This document shows, piece after piece, positions 43,991 through 53,967 of a stretch of 64,000 nt of DNA. A model generated the notes under the pieces. The model searched no databases, had not been told where the DNA came from, and saw only the letters and a list, made by a program, of their open reading frames with translations. Position 1 is the stretch's first letter. Each line of letters starts with the position of its first letter. The stretch lies in NCBI RefSeq assembly GCF_037126465.1, contig NW_026999295.1, positions 558,001 to 622,000 of the forward strand, written 5' to 3'. The stretch is from Ornithodoros turicata. Its lineage: Eukaryota; Arthropoda; Arachnida; Ixodida; Argasidae. The position numbers and the translations under genes were made by a program.

Positions 43991-44647
43991 TCAGGTCCTC
44001 GGGGAGGTAAAGAAGGATGTCTTCAGTAGAGAGAGGTGCCTGCGCCGTCTGAGGTGGGATTTGCGTTGTCGGGAGGGCCCCGACTCAGCGAGAAGTTCTG
44101 GCTTGAGACGCCAGATTGTGGCCAGGGCAGAACTTAGATCACCAGCGGTGCGAGCGGCCTCGGTGCGAGCTTGATGGAGGGGCCCTCTGCGATGAGTTGC
44201 CCTGTGGACTTCAAGGACTTGGCACGTTGGGCAAAGCAGCCTTCTCTCCTCCGTGGTCAGCGGCTGGAGTGGATCAGCCGGGTGGCGCTCGGCCAGCGTC
44301 AACCCTCGGAACGGAACCGGAGTACGGGTTAGGTCATCTCCCCTTAAGGGTCGGGGCTGGTTGTTCCACCGAGTACGTGAAGCCCATGAGACGGGTTGGC
44401 CATTGGCGACTACAGTCCATGTCGAGACAGAGTGGTGCTGAGGGGAAGACTCTGTCCGACGAAGCCTGCCGCTGGAGCGGCCGTGTCCGCCTGAAGGCAC
44501 GAGTGCATCCCGTGGTCTGGAGGATTCGGCAGGTCGTCGCCTTGTCGAGAGTGCCGAAGACCGCCGCGTGATGCCTACGAAAAGATGTACAGGAAACACG
44601 GTAAGAGGGCATCCCCAAGCCGTAAGCGCCCGAAGGGCACTTCCCAA
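43991..44647 (-). CDS. Possible third ORF of the gypsy element, unknown
   Basis: 218 codons are open between the end of pol (44834) and the polypurine tract (43976), starting at an ATG at 44647 and stopping 14 bases before the tract. The product is very rich in Arg, Ser and Thr, with one CPTCQVLEVHRATH cluster that could bind zinc. It has no signal peptide or membrane segment, so it is not a typical env. GC-rich sequence can stay open by chance. I cannot say more than that its position is that of an accessory gene. Confidence 0.3.
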   Translation of the reverse strand: MGSALRALTAWGCPLTVFPVHLFVGITRRSSALSTRRRPAESSRPRDALVPSGGHGRSSGRLRRTESSPQHHSVSTWTVVANGQPVSWASRTRWNNQPRPLRGDDLTRTPVPFRGLTLAERHPADPLQPLTTEERRLLCPTCQVLEVHRATHRRGPLHQARTEAARTAGDLSSALATIWRLKPELLAESGPSRQRKSHLRRRRHLSLLKTSFFTSPRT

Positions 44648-44833
44648 AACAGCAGAAAACTGTGCAACAGAAATCGCACTAATAAAGCACTAAATCACAA
44701 GCACTATGCTTAGCGATGGAGATAGTGGCAGCTACATGCGCCGCCTGCGGGGACGCAAGTTGTAGCGGCTGGACGCAGGTCCTGGAACGGGATCCGGGTC
44801 CTGGAGGGAGGCAGGTTGCAAATCGGGCTCCTC

Positions 44834-45082
44834 TCAGTCAGGGTCTCTGAGGTGGTAAGACTTCAGGTCCGAGATGTGAACTGGCCCAGTCTCTTCGCCG
44901 GTGTCGCAGCGACGAAGCCTGTAAGTGAGGCCGGAGGAGCACGCACTTACCTCGAAGGGGCCATCCCACCTATCTGCGAGTGAAGCTGCAAAGCCTCGTG
45001 ACGCATCACTTAGCGGGTGAGTCCGTCGAAGGACGAGGTCACCGACGCTGTAGGCGAGGTTCCGACGTCCACGGTTGTACTG
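44834..45082 (-). pseudogene. gypsy integrase C-terminal domain (separated part)
   Basis: If the transposon and one ACTG copy are removed, the integrase frame continues from LDQARQ into YNRGRRNLAYSVGDLV and on to a GPFEV motif (the GPY/F module typical of Ty3-type integrases), ending at TGA 44836-44834. About 80 codons. There is no stop or frameshift in this part, so it was intact when the transposon landed. Confidence 0.9.
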
Positions 45083-45730
45083 GAGTCATTCCATATGAAG
45101 CGATCCAATCGTGGCGCTCGACCCCCGTGGATTTCGATGTGAATTTTTTTACCGGTCGGAGTAAATGAGAAACCGACGCCCGAAAAGTATTTTTGCTGAA
45201 TTACGCGGCGTTCCTGCGTTACGTGGCGCCAAACTCCGAGGATCGCCCTGAAACCATGTTATCTTTGACGGCTTCTGTAAGGAAAACGGGAAAAGGTATT
45301 TTGTGTCTGTAAACCTCACTGCAGCCGCAAAAGGCCCTTCGTTCATCCTGAACCCGACAAAACAAAAGCTAGCGTGTTTGTGGTACCTCACGGCTAACGC
45401 AATCATGCCGCTTTTTTACACGTCTTTGACATTTTCTGCTGACTCACTGCCTCCACCGAGAGAAAATTACTAGCCTTGTTGCCCGGGACATGAGGCATAT
45501 TTGTAAAAAAAATTGGCTCTCAGGATAGTCGGGCAAAGTGAGAAATAATTCGTGAAATATGCGAATTTTTGAAAATTCGTCATATTGGAACGCAAAAGAA
45601 AACATGTGGCCAACGATGTACGAACGTTCTGTCAACGGTAATATATACGTCGGTCCCTCCACTTCAACATATGAAAAAATCTCAGGGGTACTTTTTGTTG
45701 TTTTTTTGCAATGATTTTTTTAATATGACA
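45083..45730. repeat. Left TIR of the Sola-like transposon
   Basis: About 650 bp matching 49133-49784 in reverse, with few differences by eye (for instance T against C at the seventh base). The inner end lies near AATATGACA. Confidence 0.92.
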
Positions 45731-46543
45731 TGGTTACAAGAAGCGAGCATCCTGCTGCCGCGTGGCTGTTATAACAAATATACAGTCAGATACGTATATA
45801 GAACTATATCACTATTATGCAAAGTCTTCAACGGGGGAAGTCGAAGTGTATTTTATTTGATTTTATTTCTTTATTTGTTTTTTTTTGTGTGTGTGTGTGT
45901 GTGCAATTTGTAGGCTTTCAACCCTTGTGCGCCGTATTATGGCGTGTTTCACGTCACGATTACGAACAATTCGATTTTTACGCCTATACTCTTGGTTATG
46001 CTGGTTGTGCCTTGTCCGAGTGGTGCTTTGGTTTTCGTTTGGTCTCCCTTTGAAGACGGATCGCAACAGTATGCAGGCAATAACGACACAAACACCTGTA
46101 TCCCATTAGACGGCTTCCGGTGAGGAGATAAGGCGCACCAGTATCTGCGCTCGCTCCAATGCGATAATGACGGTTGGCTGAACTTCCCCTTTCTCACTCT
46201 TTTTCTTTGTGTGTGTATGTGCTTTGCAATAAATCCTCAAATCCTCTTAAAACTCAATGTCGTGACAAGATTTGTTTCCGTGTTTTCGATACAAAAACAA
46301 GCACTGGCGGCCGTGAGATCAAAAGACGCCGGTTATAAAGGCAACACATGTGACGGTCCAACAAAGTTATCCTACCGACATTTGCTAAAGGACCTTGTCT
46401 AGTCCAGCTGCCTACAGCTTTCATGTGTCCGTCAGTTTGTGCGCAACACTGCACTGGTGAAGCCCACCGACTACACTTACATCGTACCTCTGCGGGACTC
46501 ATATTGGCCGCGTGTGTTGTGGACGGTACTGGTATGCCTGGCC

Positions 46544-48712
46544 ATGGATTCTGCATCTACGCCACCAGAAGTGAGTGACACTACAATTTGCTCATTCGGT
46601 CCAAAAGGATGCCATCAGTACGTGCGTACCCCATCCGTGACGAAGTTCGACGACTTAGCTGAAGAAGAGCAGTACCTCATTTCTGCTCGCGCAAAGCGGC
46701 TACCTTCTTCAATTGCAGCAGTTTGCAGAGACCACTACCTCCTCTGTATTCGCAAGTACACGGATAAGTTGGCATCGAAATGTTGCGTGGATCCCTTCGA
46801 GAAACACAAGAAGAACGTTCACGGGACTAAAATAATATCCTCGGCTCTGGCGAAGCCCACTACACAGTTTAAACTTACTCCCGGCGACAGATTGTGTCCA
46901 ATATGCTATATGGAGTGCACGAAATATCAGTATGAGGACAATCCAACTGAAGCAGATCCGCCCCCAAGTCCCACACAAGAAGGGAAACGGAGCAGGATGA
47001 TCTACATCTCCTTAATGAATCCTTGGAACTTCTTTGGAGAAACTCCGGTGACGTTAAAGAGGTCAGCAGCCCGAAGACAGAGCTACGCGCAAGCGAAGCT
47101 GCGAAAAATTGAATGTAAAGCAAGGAAAGCTCTAGAGACAACGCTGGGAGTGGCATTAAACGAACCGTCCACCTCAGGAACAGGGTGCCATGTAGTCGTG
47201 GAACATTACAAAACCTTGCTCGAGAACCTGAAGGAAAGGTTTGCGACTGAAGAAAACACTTCCAGAAAAGTGATGATATTGACTTTGGCTCCATTATCAT
47301 GGTCAAGACAGCACACTATGAACTATTTTGGGGCGTCGGACCGTATGGTGCGCAAAGCAAAGGACATCAGGACAAACGCGGGAATCCTCACTGAACCCAC
47401 CAGCTCGAGGGGAAGGCCAGCACTAAGAGATGATACTAAAGAGAACATCCGTCAGTTCTACGAGGATGATTTTATATCGTACTGCATGCCCGGGAAGAAG
47501 GACGTCTTGAAGGGACATCAAAAGCGGCTGGTGCTGACTGGCCTAAGGGAGGCCTTCGAGATATGGAAGTCAAACAATCCAACGATGAAAGCTGGGTTTT
47601 CCACATTCGCAGCCCTGAGACCACCGTGGTGCGTCCTGGCGGGAGATCCTGGAACGCACTCGGTTTGTGTTTGCAGCTACCATCAGAATATAAAGATGAT
47701 GCTTCGTGCAGCAGGGATCGAAGAGAACTACAAAGAACTTCTCGGACTAATGGTGTGTCGCCTGGACTCAGAGGATTGTATGCTTGACCACTGTGCTCAG
47801 TGCCCGGGGTTATCAACGGTTCAGCAAATCTTGGATGTCAACATGGCGCGAATATCGGAATTTTGTGACACAGTAACATTTCAACAATGGGTGCCTGGTG
47901 AGCGCTCAGCGCTTCGTACCTTTGTGGTACCAACGGAAGAATTCAGCCAGAACCTTCTGAGTGCCCTCCAGACCCTAAAGAAGCATCACTTCATAAGCTC
48001 ATCGCAATCGCTTTACTTAAAACAGCTAAAAGATAACCTTCCTGAAGATGAAGCGGTGGTGCAGCTGGACTTCTCTGAGGACTACAGTTTTCTTGCGCAA
48101 AATTCCCCCCAGTCATTGTATTGGAACACTTCGCAGGCGACACTACATTCGATTGTAGTGCACTTTAAGGAACCGGGAAATGAAACACTGCAAAATGGGT
48201 CGTACGTTTTCATATCGGATTCCTTAACCCATGACAACGCCTCTGTTCATCTGTTTCAAAAAATGTTCCTAGAACAATTCTTGACTGCTCACCGCCACAT
48301 TAAGAAGTTGCATTATTTTTCTGATGGTGCTGCTTCCCAATATAAAAACAAGAAGAACTTTATCAACCTGTGTTTTTACGAAGCTGACTTTGGCGTCCAA
48401 GGGGTATGGAACTTCTTTGGTACTTCACATGGAAAAGGACCCTGTGACGGTATTGGAGGAACCGTGAAACGGCTGGCGGCAAAAGCTAGCCTTCAGAGAC
48501 CCTTCGACCGTCAAATATTGACACCACGTGATGTTTTCTGGTGGGCGCAAAGAAATTTGCGGAACATAGTGCCTATGTGGGTGTCGTCTGCTGATGTGTC
48601 GCAGGAGCAGGACGTGTTGGCGCCTCGCTACCAGCTAGCGAAGGCTATTCCGGGTACTCGAGACTTCCGTTACTTCGAGCCCCTACCACAGCGCAAGTGC
48701 GAGTACGTGTAG
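46544..48712 (+). CDS. Sola-like DDE/D transposase
   Basis: The frame is open from 46439, but I prefer the ATG at 46544 (CCATGG context, then DSASTPPEVSD), giving 722 residues. The N-terminal part has Cys/His clusters (ICSFGPKGCHQY; VCRDHYLLCIRKY; CCVDPFEKH; LCPICYME) that may form zinc-binding DNA-recognition modules, followed by a helical stretch and a possible HTH (SDRMVRKAKDIR). The catalytic half shows LDFSEDYSF (Asp at 48068), HYFSDGAASQYKNK (Asp at 48323, 85 residues on) and SHGKGPCDGIGG (Asp at 48446). This SHGKG-x2-DG-x-GG block recurs in proteins I remember as Sola-type. It would cut the element at its TIRs and insert it with 4-bp duplications. The frame is uninterrupted, so it may be active. 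Family assignment about 0.65; transposase nature about 0.9. Confidence 0.88.
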   Translation: MDSASTPPEVSDTTICSFGPKGCHQYVRTPSVTKFDDLAEEEQYLISARAKRLPSSIAAVCRDHYLLCIRKYTDKLASKCCVDPFEKHKKNVHGTKIISSALAKPTTQFKLTPGDRLCPICYMECTKYQYEDNPTEADPPPSPTQEGKRSRMIYISLMNPWNFFGETPVTLKRSAARRQSYAQAKLRKIECKARKALETTLGVALNEPSTSGTGCHVVVEHYKTLLENLKERFATEENTSRKVMILTLAPLSWSRQHTMNYFGASDRMVRKAKDIRTNAGILTEPTSSRGRPALRDDTKENIRQFYEDDFISYCMPGKKDVLKGHQKRLVLTGLREAFEIWKSNNPTMKAGFSTFAALRPPWCVLAGDPGTHSVCVCSYHQNIKMMLRAAGIEENYKELLGLMVCRLDSEDCMLDHCAQCPGLSTVQQILDVNMARISEFCDTVTFQQWVPGERSALRTFVVPTEEFSQNLLSALQTLKKHHFISSSQSLYLKQLKDNLPEDEAVVQLDFSEDYSFLAQNSPQSLYWNTSQATLHSIVVHFKEPGNETLQNGSYVFISDSLTHDNASVHLFQKMFLEQFLTAHRHIKKLHYFSDGAASQYKNKKNFINLCFYEADFGVQGVWNFFGTSHGKGPCDGIGGTVKRLAAKASLQRPFDRQILTPRDVFWWAQRNLRNIVPMWVSSADVSQEQDVLAPRYQLAKAIPGTRDFRYFEPLPQRKCEYV

Positions 48713-48883
48713 TGTCGGCATCTCTCCGGTACAAGGTGTACAGCACCAAGAAGACTGAACACTAAGTCCACCACCGTCCTGTGTCACTGATTTGAACTGA
48801 GTGAAGTATGGTCATTGATGGGTGTCTAATTGTTGTCATAGCGTGTGTTCCTTGATTGCATTGCATAATATTGATATATTTCA

Positions 48884-48889
48884 AATAAA
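48884..48889 (+). terminator. Polyadenylation signal of the transposase gene
   Basis: AATAAA about 170 bases after the stop at 48712 and before the right TIR. Confidence 0.6.
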
Positions 48890-49132
48890 AGAATGCCTTA
48901 AATGTGTATCTGACTGTATATTTGTGACCTCGGTGACATAACAGCCACGGATGCTCGTTTCTCGTAACCATGTTGTGAAGAAGAGAAGGACTGAAAGCGG
49001 GTCTAAGTAATAGCTTTAATCAGAACAAGTGAGCGAGACCACGCAATTCGGTTAACTAAAAGAAGTGAAAAGTGCATGCACGTCAGCTGGCCACCAGCTC
49101 CTCTTTTTCTTCACATACGAGTTTCAACACGT

Positions 49133-49784
49133 GTCATATTTAAAAAATCATTGCAAAAAAACAACAAAAAGTACCCCTGAGATTTTTTTATATGTTGAAG
49201 TGGAGGGACGGACGTATATTTCACCGTTTACAGAACATTCGTACATCGTTGGCCACATGTTTTCTTTTCCGTTCCAATATGACGAATTTTCAAAAATTCG
49301 CGTATTTCACGAATTATTTCTCACTTTGCTCGACTATCGTGAGAGCCAATTTTTTTTACAAATAAGCCTCATGTCCCGGGCAACAAGGCTGGTAATTTTC
49401 ATGTCTCTCGGTGAAGGCAGTGAGTCAGCAGAAAATGTCAAAGACGTGTAAAAAAGCGGCATGATTGCGTTAGCCGTGAGGTACCACAAACACGCTAGCT
49501 TTTGTTTTGTCGGGTTCAGGATGAACGAAGGGCCTTTTGCGGCTGCAGTGAGGTTTACACACACAAAATACCTTTTCCCGTTTTCCTTACAGAAGCCGTC
49601 AAAGATAACATGGTTTCAGGGCGATCCTCGGAGTTTGGCGCCACGTAACGCAGGAACGCCGCGTAATTCAGCAAAAATACTTCTCGGGCGTCGGTTTCTC
49701 ATTTACTCCGACCGGTAAAAAAATTCACATAGAAATCCACGGGGGTCGAGCGCCACGATTGGATCGCTTCATATGGAGTGACTC
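49133..49784. repeat. Right TIR of the Sola-like transposon
   Basis: Inverted partner of 45083-45730. It starts TGTCATATTT and ends GGAGTGACTC. Confidence 0.92.
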
Positions 49785-50697
49785 ACTGGCGAGCCTGGTC
49801 CAACCTTGCGACGTCCAGGTTCTCCCGAGCCGTCCGGGCTGCATCGTCCAGTCGACTCCGGAGGTCCTCAGGAAACCTTGAATAAGGAGGCCGGGTAGCA
49901 CCATCCCGGAGGCCCAGAGCATTCTCCACAGGAAAAGGGGGCTCTCGTCCCAAGTTCAGGAACGCCGGGGTGAATCCTGTAGACCTGTTGACCGTCGTCC
50001 GCGTAGCGAACGCCAGTTCAGCCAGGCGAAGATCCCAATCACGGTGGTGCTGGCTAGTAAAAGCAACCAACATCATTTTCAGGTTCCGATTAACACGTTC
50101 GGTAATGTTAGCCTGAGGGTGATACCGGGAAGTCTTCTTATGCTGAATGCCTAAGACAGCGCAAGAATCTGAGAACACCTTACTTGTAAAGTAGGTTGCG
50201 TTGTCGGTGATCAGCTGTGCGGGAAACCCGAACCGGCAAAAGGTGTCGAGTAACTTTTCCCACACTCTCTGGGAAGTGAGTGTCCTGAGAGGAAACAGCT
50301 CAACCCATTTCGTGAAATGATCAGTAACCACGAACAGATACTGGTTACCTCTAGGACTACGGGGAAATGGTCCCATCACATCACAAGCAACTATCTGCCA
50401 GGGTCTATTGCTCTGAACAGGCTGTAAGCGCCCAGGGGGTAAACCACCACGAGGTTTCGCTCTCTGGCATACGGGACAAGTACGAACATACTTTGTTACA
50501 TCCTGCCTCATTCCTGGCCATGTCGCAACACGACACAACTTTTCATGAGTTTTCCTGCCGCTGCTGTGACCTGCCAAGGCCGAGTCATGAAAGTAACGTA
50601 TGAAAGACTTACGCAACTTCCGTGGCACCACGACTCTGAACGGGTATGAGCAGTCGTCCTCATCCGCCTTGGGGTATGTATCTGAACAGGATGCCAT
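49785..50697 (-). pseudogene. gypsy Pol part 3: integrase, split by transposon
   Basis: Contains the zinc-binding region (FHDSALAGHSS ... VRTCPVCQRAK) and the catalytic core: IVACDVMGPFP (first Asp), LITDNATYFTS (second Asp) and NITERVNRNLK (Glu). The frame then runs to ...LDQARQ and meets a stop created by the transposon end at 49784. The remaining C-terminal domain is found at 44834-45078 on the other side of the insertion. Integrase joins the cDNA to the host genome. Confidence 0.93.
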
Positions 50698-51409
50698 CCT
50701 CGCCCAGCAGATAGGAGTCGTGCCGTCCGTCGGTCGTTCCGGTGTCCGCCGAGTCTTGCTCAGCTACCCACTGCGACACCCGCTGACAAAGGCCGTCCGC
50801 TCTCTGAGCGTCTAGGAGCTGCTCTCTGCTCACCACCGTGCCCCAAGACGAAGATACGTCTCGTGTCACCTGTGCTGCTGCCAGAAGTTGAGAAGGTGCC
50901 TCGGTGCCTTCCTCTTCCCCCTCCGGTAGAGGCGCACGGGACAGCGCGTCTGCTACGACGTTCGTTGAGCCCCGCCTGTACTCCACGTTGAAGGAGTAGC
51001 CTTGTAGCATCAGGGCCCACCTGGCAAGTCGTCCAGACGGGTTATGGAGCCGCTGCAGCCAAGAAAGTGCCTGGTGGTCAGTCTGAACAGTGAAGGTACT
51101 GCCGTCCAGGTAAAAGTCGAACTTCCTGAAAGCGAAGATGATCGCCAAGCACTCCTTTTCCGTCACGGAGTAGTTCCGTTCAGCCGGATTCAGCGTGCGA
51201 CTTGCAAAAGCCACTGGACAAAGAGTAGCGTCATGTTCCTGCAAGAGAACTGCGCCAACACCATAATCGCTTGCATCTGTTTGCACAACAAATGGTCTGT
51301 TAAGGTCGGGCAGATAAAGCTTAGCCGTATCAGCGATTGCTTGTGATAGAGCTCGAAATGATCGTTCCTGCTCTTCTCCCCAATTCCAGCGCGTGTCCTT
51401 GCGCAACAA
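50660..51409 (-). pseudogene. gypsy Pol part 2: RNase H
   Basis: Same frame as part 1 after the amber stop. It contains VVQTDASDYGVGAVL, NYSVTEKECLAIIFAFRKF, FTVQTDHQALSWL and VVADALSRAPLP, the RNase H domain and its usual end. A frameshift at about 50680 (frame ends IPQGG and a new frame continues YPKADED) leads into the integrase. RNase H removes RNA from the RNA-DNA hybrid; here it is cut off from its reverse transcriptase. Confidence 0.9.
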
Positions 51410-52912
51410 CTAGTTAAGCGGCTGCGCTAGCTCGGCACAATTCGGAATGAATTGTCTGTAAAAACCGACCATACCTAGGAAGCGCTGCAAGGCTTTGACG
51501 TTACCGGGAACCGGAAAGTCCGTGATCGCCTTTAGCTTGTCGTCGTTAGGACGGATGGTCCCTCCGTCCACCACAAAGCCGAGAAGGCCGATCCTAGACG
51601 ATGCCAGCTGCACCTTGCGGGGGTTGATCGTTATGCCCGCTTCGTTGATCCTTGCAAGGACGATTGACAGGTGTTCCAAGTGTTCCTGAAAATTTCTAGA
51701 AAACACTACGACATCATCCATGTATGCCATTGCGAAATTGTACTTCGCATTTCCCAACACTGTATCCACCAACCGCTGGAAACTGGCGGGTGAATTAGAC
51801 AGTCCGAAAGGCATTCGTACAAATTCAAACAAACCTCTATGACACGTAAAGGCTGTTTTTGGGACATCCTCCGGGGCAACTTGGATTTGCAAAAATCCTC
51901 TGCTACAATCAAGCGTTGAAAACACAGTTGCGTTGCCCAGGGAATACAAGATTGACTCAATGGACGGGAATGGGTAAGAATCCCTTACAGTTACTGCGTT
52001 GAGTCGACGGTAGTCGACGCATAACCTAGCCGTACCATCACGTTTCGGAGCCAGAACAACAGGAAATGCCCAAGGGCTCTGAGACCTTTGAACTGCACCG
52101 GTTTGGAGCATTTCGTCAAGAGCAGCGTCTAATAAAGCACGCTTATGCACACTCAATGGTCTCGGATTACAACGCCAGGGTCTAGCGTTACCGGTGTCTA
52201 TGCTATGCTGTAACACGGACGACTTACCCGGTTTTTCTGTAAAGATTCCGTCAAACTGCCGCAGTACTTGTTCAAGCTGACGGCGTTGCTCCTCGGGACC
52301 ATGGAATGACCCCAAGACAGTCGGCAGCCCAGACGTTTCAACGGACGCTGCCACAGCTTGCTGTGCTGTGCAGTGTTCCTGTGCTGCGGCGAAGCGGAAA
52401 AATCCCGACGAGCCGTGGTACACGTATCCTCCATTGGGCAGGTCCAGCACAAACTTCTGCCGGATGATGAAGTCTCTGCCCAGGATAACAGGGACTGCCA
52501 GGCCAGGAAGGTGCACGAAGCGCTGCTTTCGTCGTCTACCATCCAAACGTACCCAGAGCACAACTGCTGCCTGTGCTGGAACGGCGTCATTGGAAGCAAG
52601 ACGAAGAGTGACATCTGTGGATTGCAATTCCACATGCCGTGATATGCAATGTTCGTAAACACTATCCCCGATAAGGGAAAGCGTAGCTCCCGTGTCGATA
52701 AGGGCGATGTAATCTTTACCCAAAATTCGAACGGCGATGTTTGGTTCCTTATCCTCGATGTAATCTCGGACAGAAAAAGCAAGAGGAGCCAAAGCATCTC
52801 TTTGCGTTACCTTACCGCTTGCAAAGCTAGTTTTTGACTGATGAAGGCCACGGATAGTAACCGTCTGCTCGCTTTCTTCGCAACTTGCCGACGTCGTTGA
52901 GCGAGCATTCAT
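51410..52912 (-). CDS. gypsy Pol part 1: protease + reverse transcriptase
   Basis: 500 codons from the ATG overlapping the gag stop. The aspartic protease has YIALIDTGATLSLIG (DTG) and VPVILGRDFI. Reverse transcriptase blocks follow: LCVDYRRLNAV, VFSTLDCSRGFLQI, FVRMPFGLSNSPASFQRL, the active site YMDDVVVFS, and FLGMVGFYRQFIP. The ORF stops at an amber codon (51412-51410) after QPLN, and the same frame resumes at once with RNase H, so this is a point mutation rather than a true end. Gag-pol expression could use re-initiation at ATGA or a -1 shift. Confidence 0.93.
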   Translation of the reverse strand: MNARSTTSASCEESEQTVTIRGLHQSKTSFASGKVTQRDALAPLAFSVRDYIEDKEPNIAVRILGKDYIALIDTGATLSLIGDSVYEHCISRHVELQSTDVTLRLASNDAVPAQAAVVLWVRLDGRRRKQRFVHLPGLAVPVILGRDFIIRQKFVLDLPNGGYVYHGSSGFFRFAAAQEHCTAQQAVAASVETSGLPTVLGSFHGPEEQRRQLEQVLRQFDGIFTEKPGKSSVLQHSIDTGNARPWRCNPRPLSVHKRALLDAALDEMLQTGAVQRSQSPWAFPVVLAPKRDGTARLCVDYRRLNAVTVRDSYPFPSIESILYSLGNATVFSTLDCSRGFLQIQVAPEDVPKTAFTCHRGLFEFVRMPFGLSNSPASFQRLVDTVLGNAKYNFAMAYMDDVVVFSRNFQEHLEHLSIVLARINEAGITINPRKVQLASSRIGLLGFVVDGGTIRPNDDKLKAITDFPVPGNVKALQRFLGMVGFYRQFIPNCAELAQPLN

Positions 52913-53967
52913 GGACGCCGGCTGCGACCGTTTCCCGATGGCACATTACTGGTGTTTGGTCTTTGTCGCGGGCATTCCCGACGAAAATGGTCAGGGCTGC
53001 CGCAATTCCAACAGCCGTTGGGCGCTCGTGGCTGCGGGGGCGCAGGATGGTGCCGCTCCCACTGCCGTGGGGTTTCGCTAGCTGAAAGGCCAGGTTGACC
53101 GCGACTTCGGGGCGGGACGGGTCTGTCAAGGCTCGTTCCTGCGGGGATCGTCCTCTGGTCATAGAGGAAGGGATCTAGGGCTCGGTGGGATGACTTCGCA
53201 TTGTATAAATTACGGGGGTTGTCACCCAAACCTGTTGCATGCAGGCGTTCGACCGAGGCGGCTCCTCCGGACCACGCGCAGCGCGGTTCCAACGCTAGTT
53301 CCGGGGGCGGAGGGGGCCGATATTCAAGCTCTGCCAGGAGGTCGCCTTGTATTGAACGAGCCTCCTGGGCCAACGCCTCAAGGGTTTTAAAGCGATGGGC
53401 TCTTAAGTAGGGCTGGAAGCGCGGGTGGCACTGACGGATCGCCCGTGCGACGCGCTGCTCTTCCGTAGCAGTGGGATCCGCTCTGCTGTACAGATCCTGC
53501 AATGCCCGAACGAATTCAGATAAGCTTTCCTCAGGATGTTGAGTACGCTTATGCAATTCCTCTAGGACACGGTATTCGTAATCCGGGGGAAGAAATTCGT
53601 TTTTGAACCGCTCCTGGAAGTCCTGAAAGGACGTAAACTCCGATTGCAACCGAAGCCAGCGGGCGGCGTCTCCGACCAAAGCAACCTGCAGGATGCGTTG
53701 GACTAGGACTTCGTCCGAAATTCCCATACCCGTCTGATAGGCGGTGAGGTCATCCAGGAAATCGGCAACGGACTTCTTATCGGTGTAACCTGAGAAGGTA
53801 GGCACCGGTAAGTTGAGTCGTAGAGGTGCTTGTGCCTGCGGCGGCGAAACCGACCCGGCATCCAGGCGTTGAACCACCAACGAGCACAACTCCGTCATGC
53901 GTGACAGGAGTTCTGCCGTTGCGATGGCGTCTGACTGCGGCGCGGGCACCTTCGCCTTGTGAGCCAT
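52909..53967 (-). CDS. gypsy Gag
   Basis: I take the ATG at 53967 (MAHKAKVPAPQSD) as start, because the upstream open part (54045) is a Phe/Cys-rich leader of low quality. About 350 residues: a capsid-like helical region with FLDDLTAYQTGMGI, VALVGDAARWLRLQ, FQERFKNEFLPPDYEYRVLE and RTQHPEESLSEFVRALQDLY, the usual Ty3-type retrotransposon gag pattern. Near the C-terminus is one CCHC zinc knuckle, CWNCGSPDHFRREC, for RNA packaging. It ends at a TGA that overlaps the ATG of pol (ATGA at 52912-52909). The frame is intact. Confidence 0.92.
   Translation of the reverse strand: MAHKAKVPAPQSDAIATAELLSRMTELCSLVVQRLDAGSVSPPQAQAPLRLNLPVPTFSGYTDKKSVADFLDDLTAYQTGMGISDEVLVQRILQVALVGDAARWLRLQSEFTSFQDFQERFKNEFLPPDYEYRVLEELHKRTQHPEESLSEFVRALQDLYSRADPTATEEQRVARAIRQCHPRFQPYLRAHRFKTLEALAQEARSIQGDLLAELEYRPPPPPELALEPRCAWSGGAASVERLHATGLGDNPRNLYNAKSSHRALDPFLYDQRTIPAGTSLDRPVPPRSRGQPGLSASETPRQWERHHPAPPQPRAPNGCWNCGSPDHFRRECPRQRPNTSNVPSGNGRSRRP

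Larger units (their letters stand above)
45079..49788 (+). mobile_element. Sola-like DNA transposon with long TIRs
   Basis: The element is 45083-49784 (4702 bp). The target duplication ACTG lies at 45079-45082 and 49785-49788. Long TIRs (45083-45730 and 49133-49784, about 650 bp) begin GAGTCATTCC and GAGTCACTCC. One long ORF on the plus strand lies between them. The 4-bp duplication and the transposase motifs fit the Sola superfamily. It interrupts the integrase gene of the gypsy element and is therefore younger than it. Confidence 0.92.

Noticed and set aside
46439..46543. Earlier in-frame start for the Sola-like transposase
   Set aside because: The first 35 codons are hydrophobic and unlike the rest. 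The ATG at 46544 has a better context. The choice is not certain.
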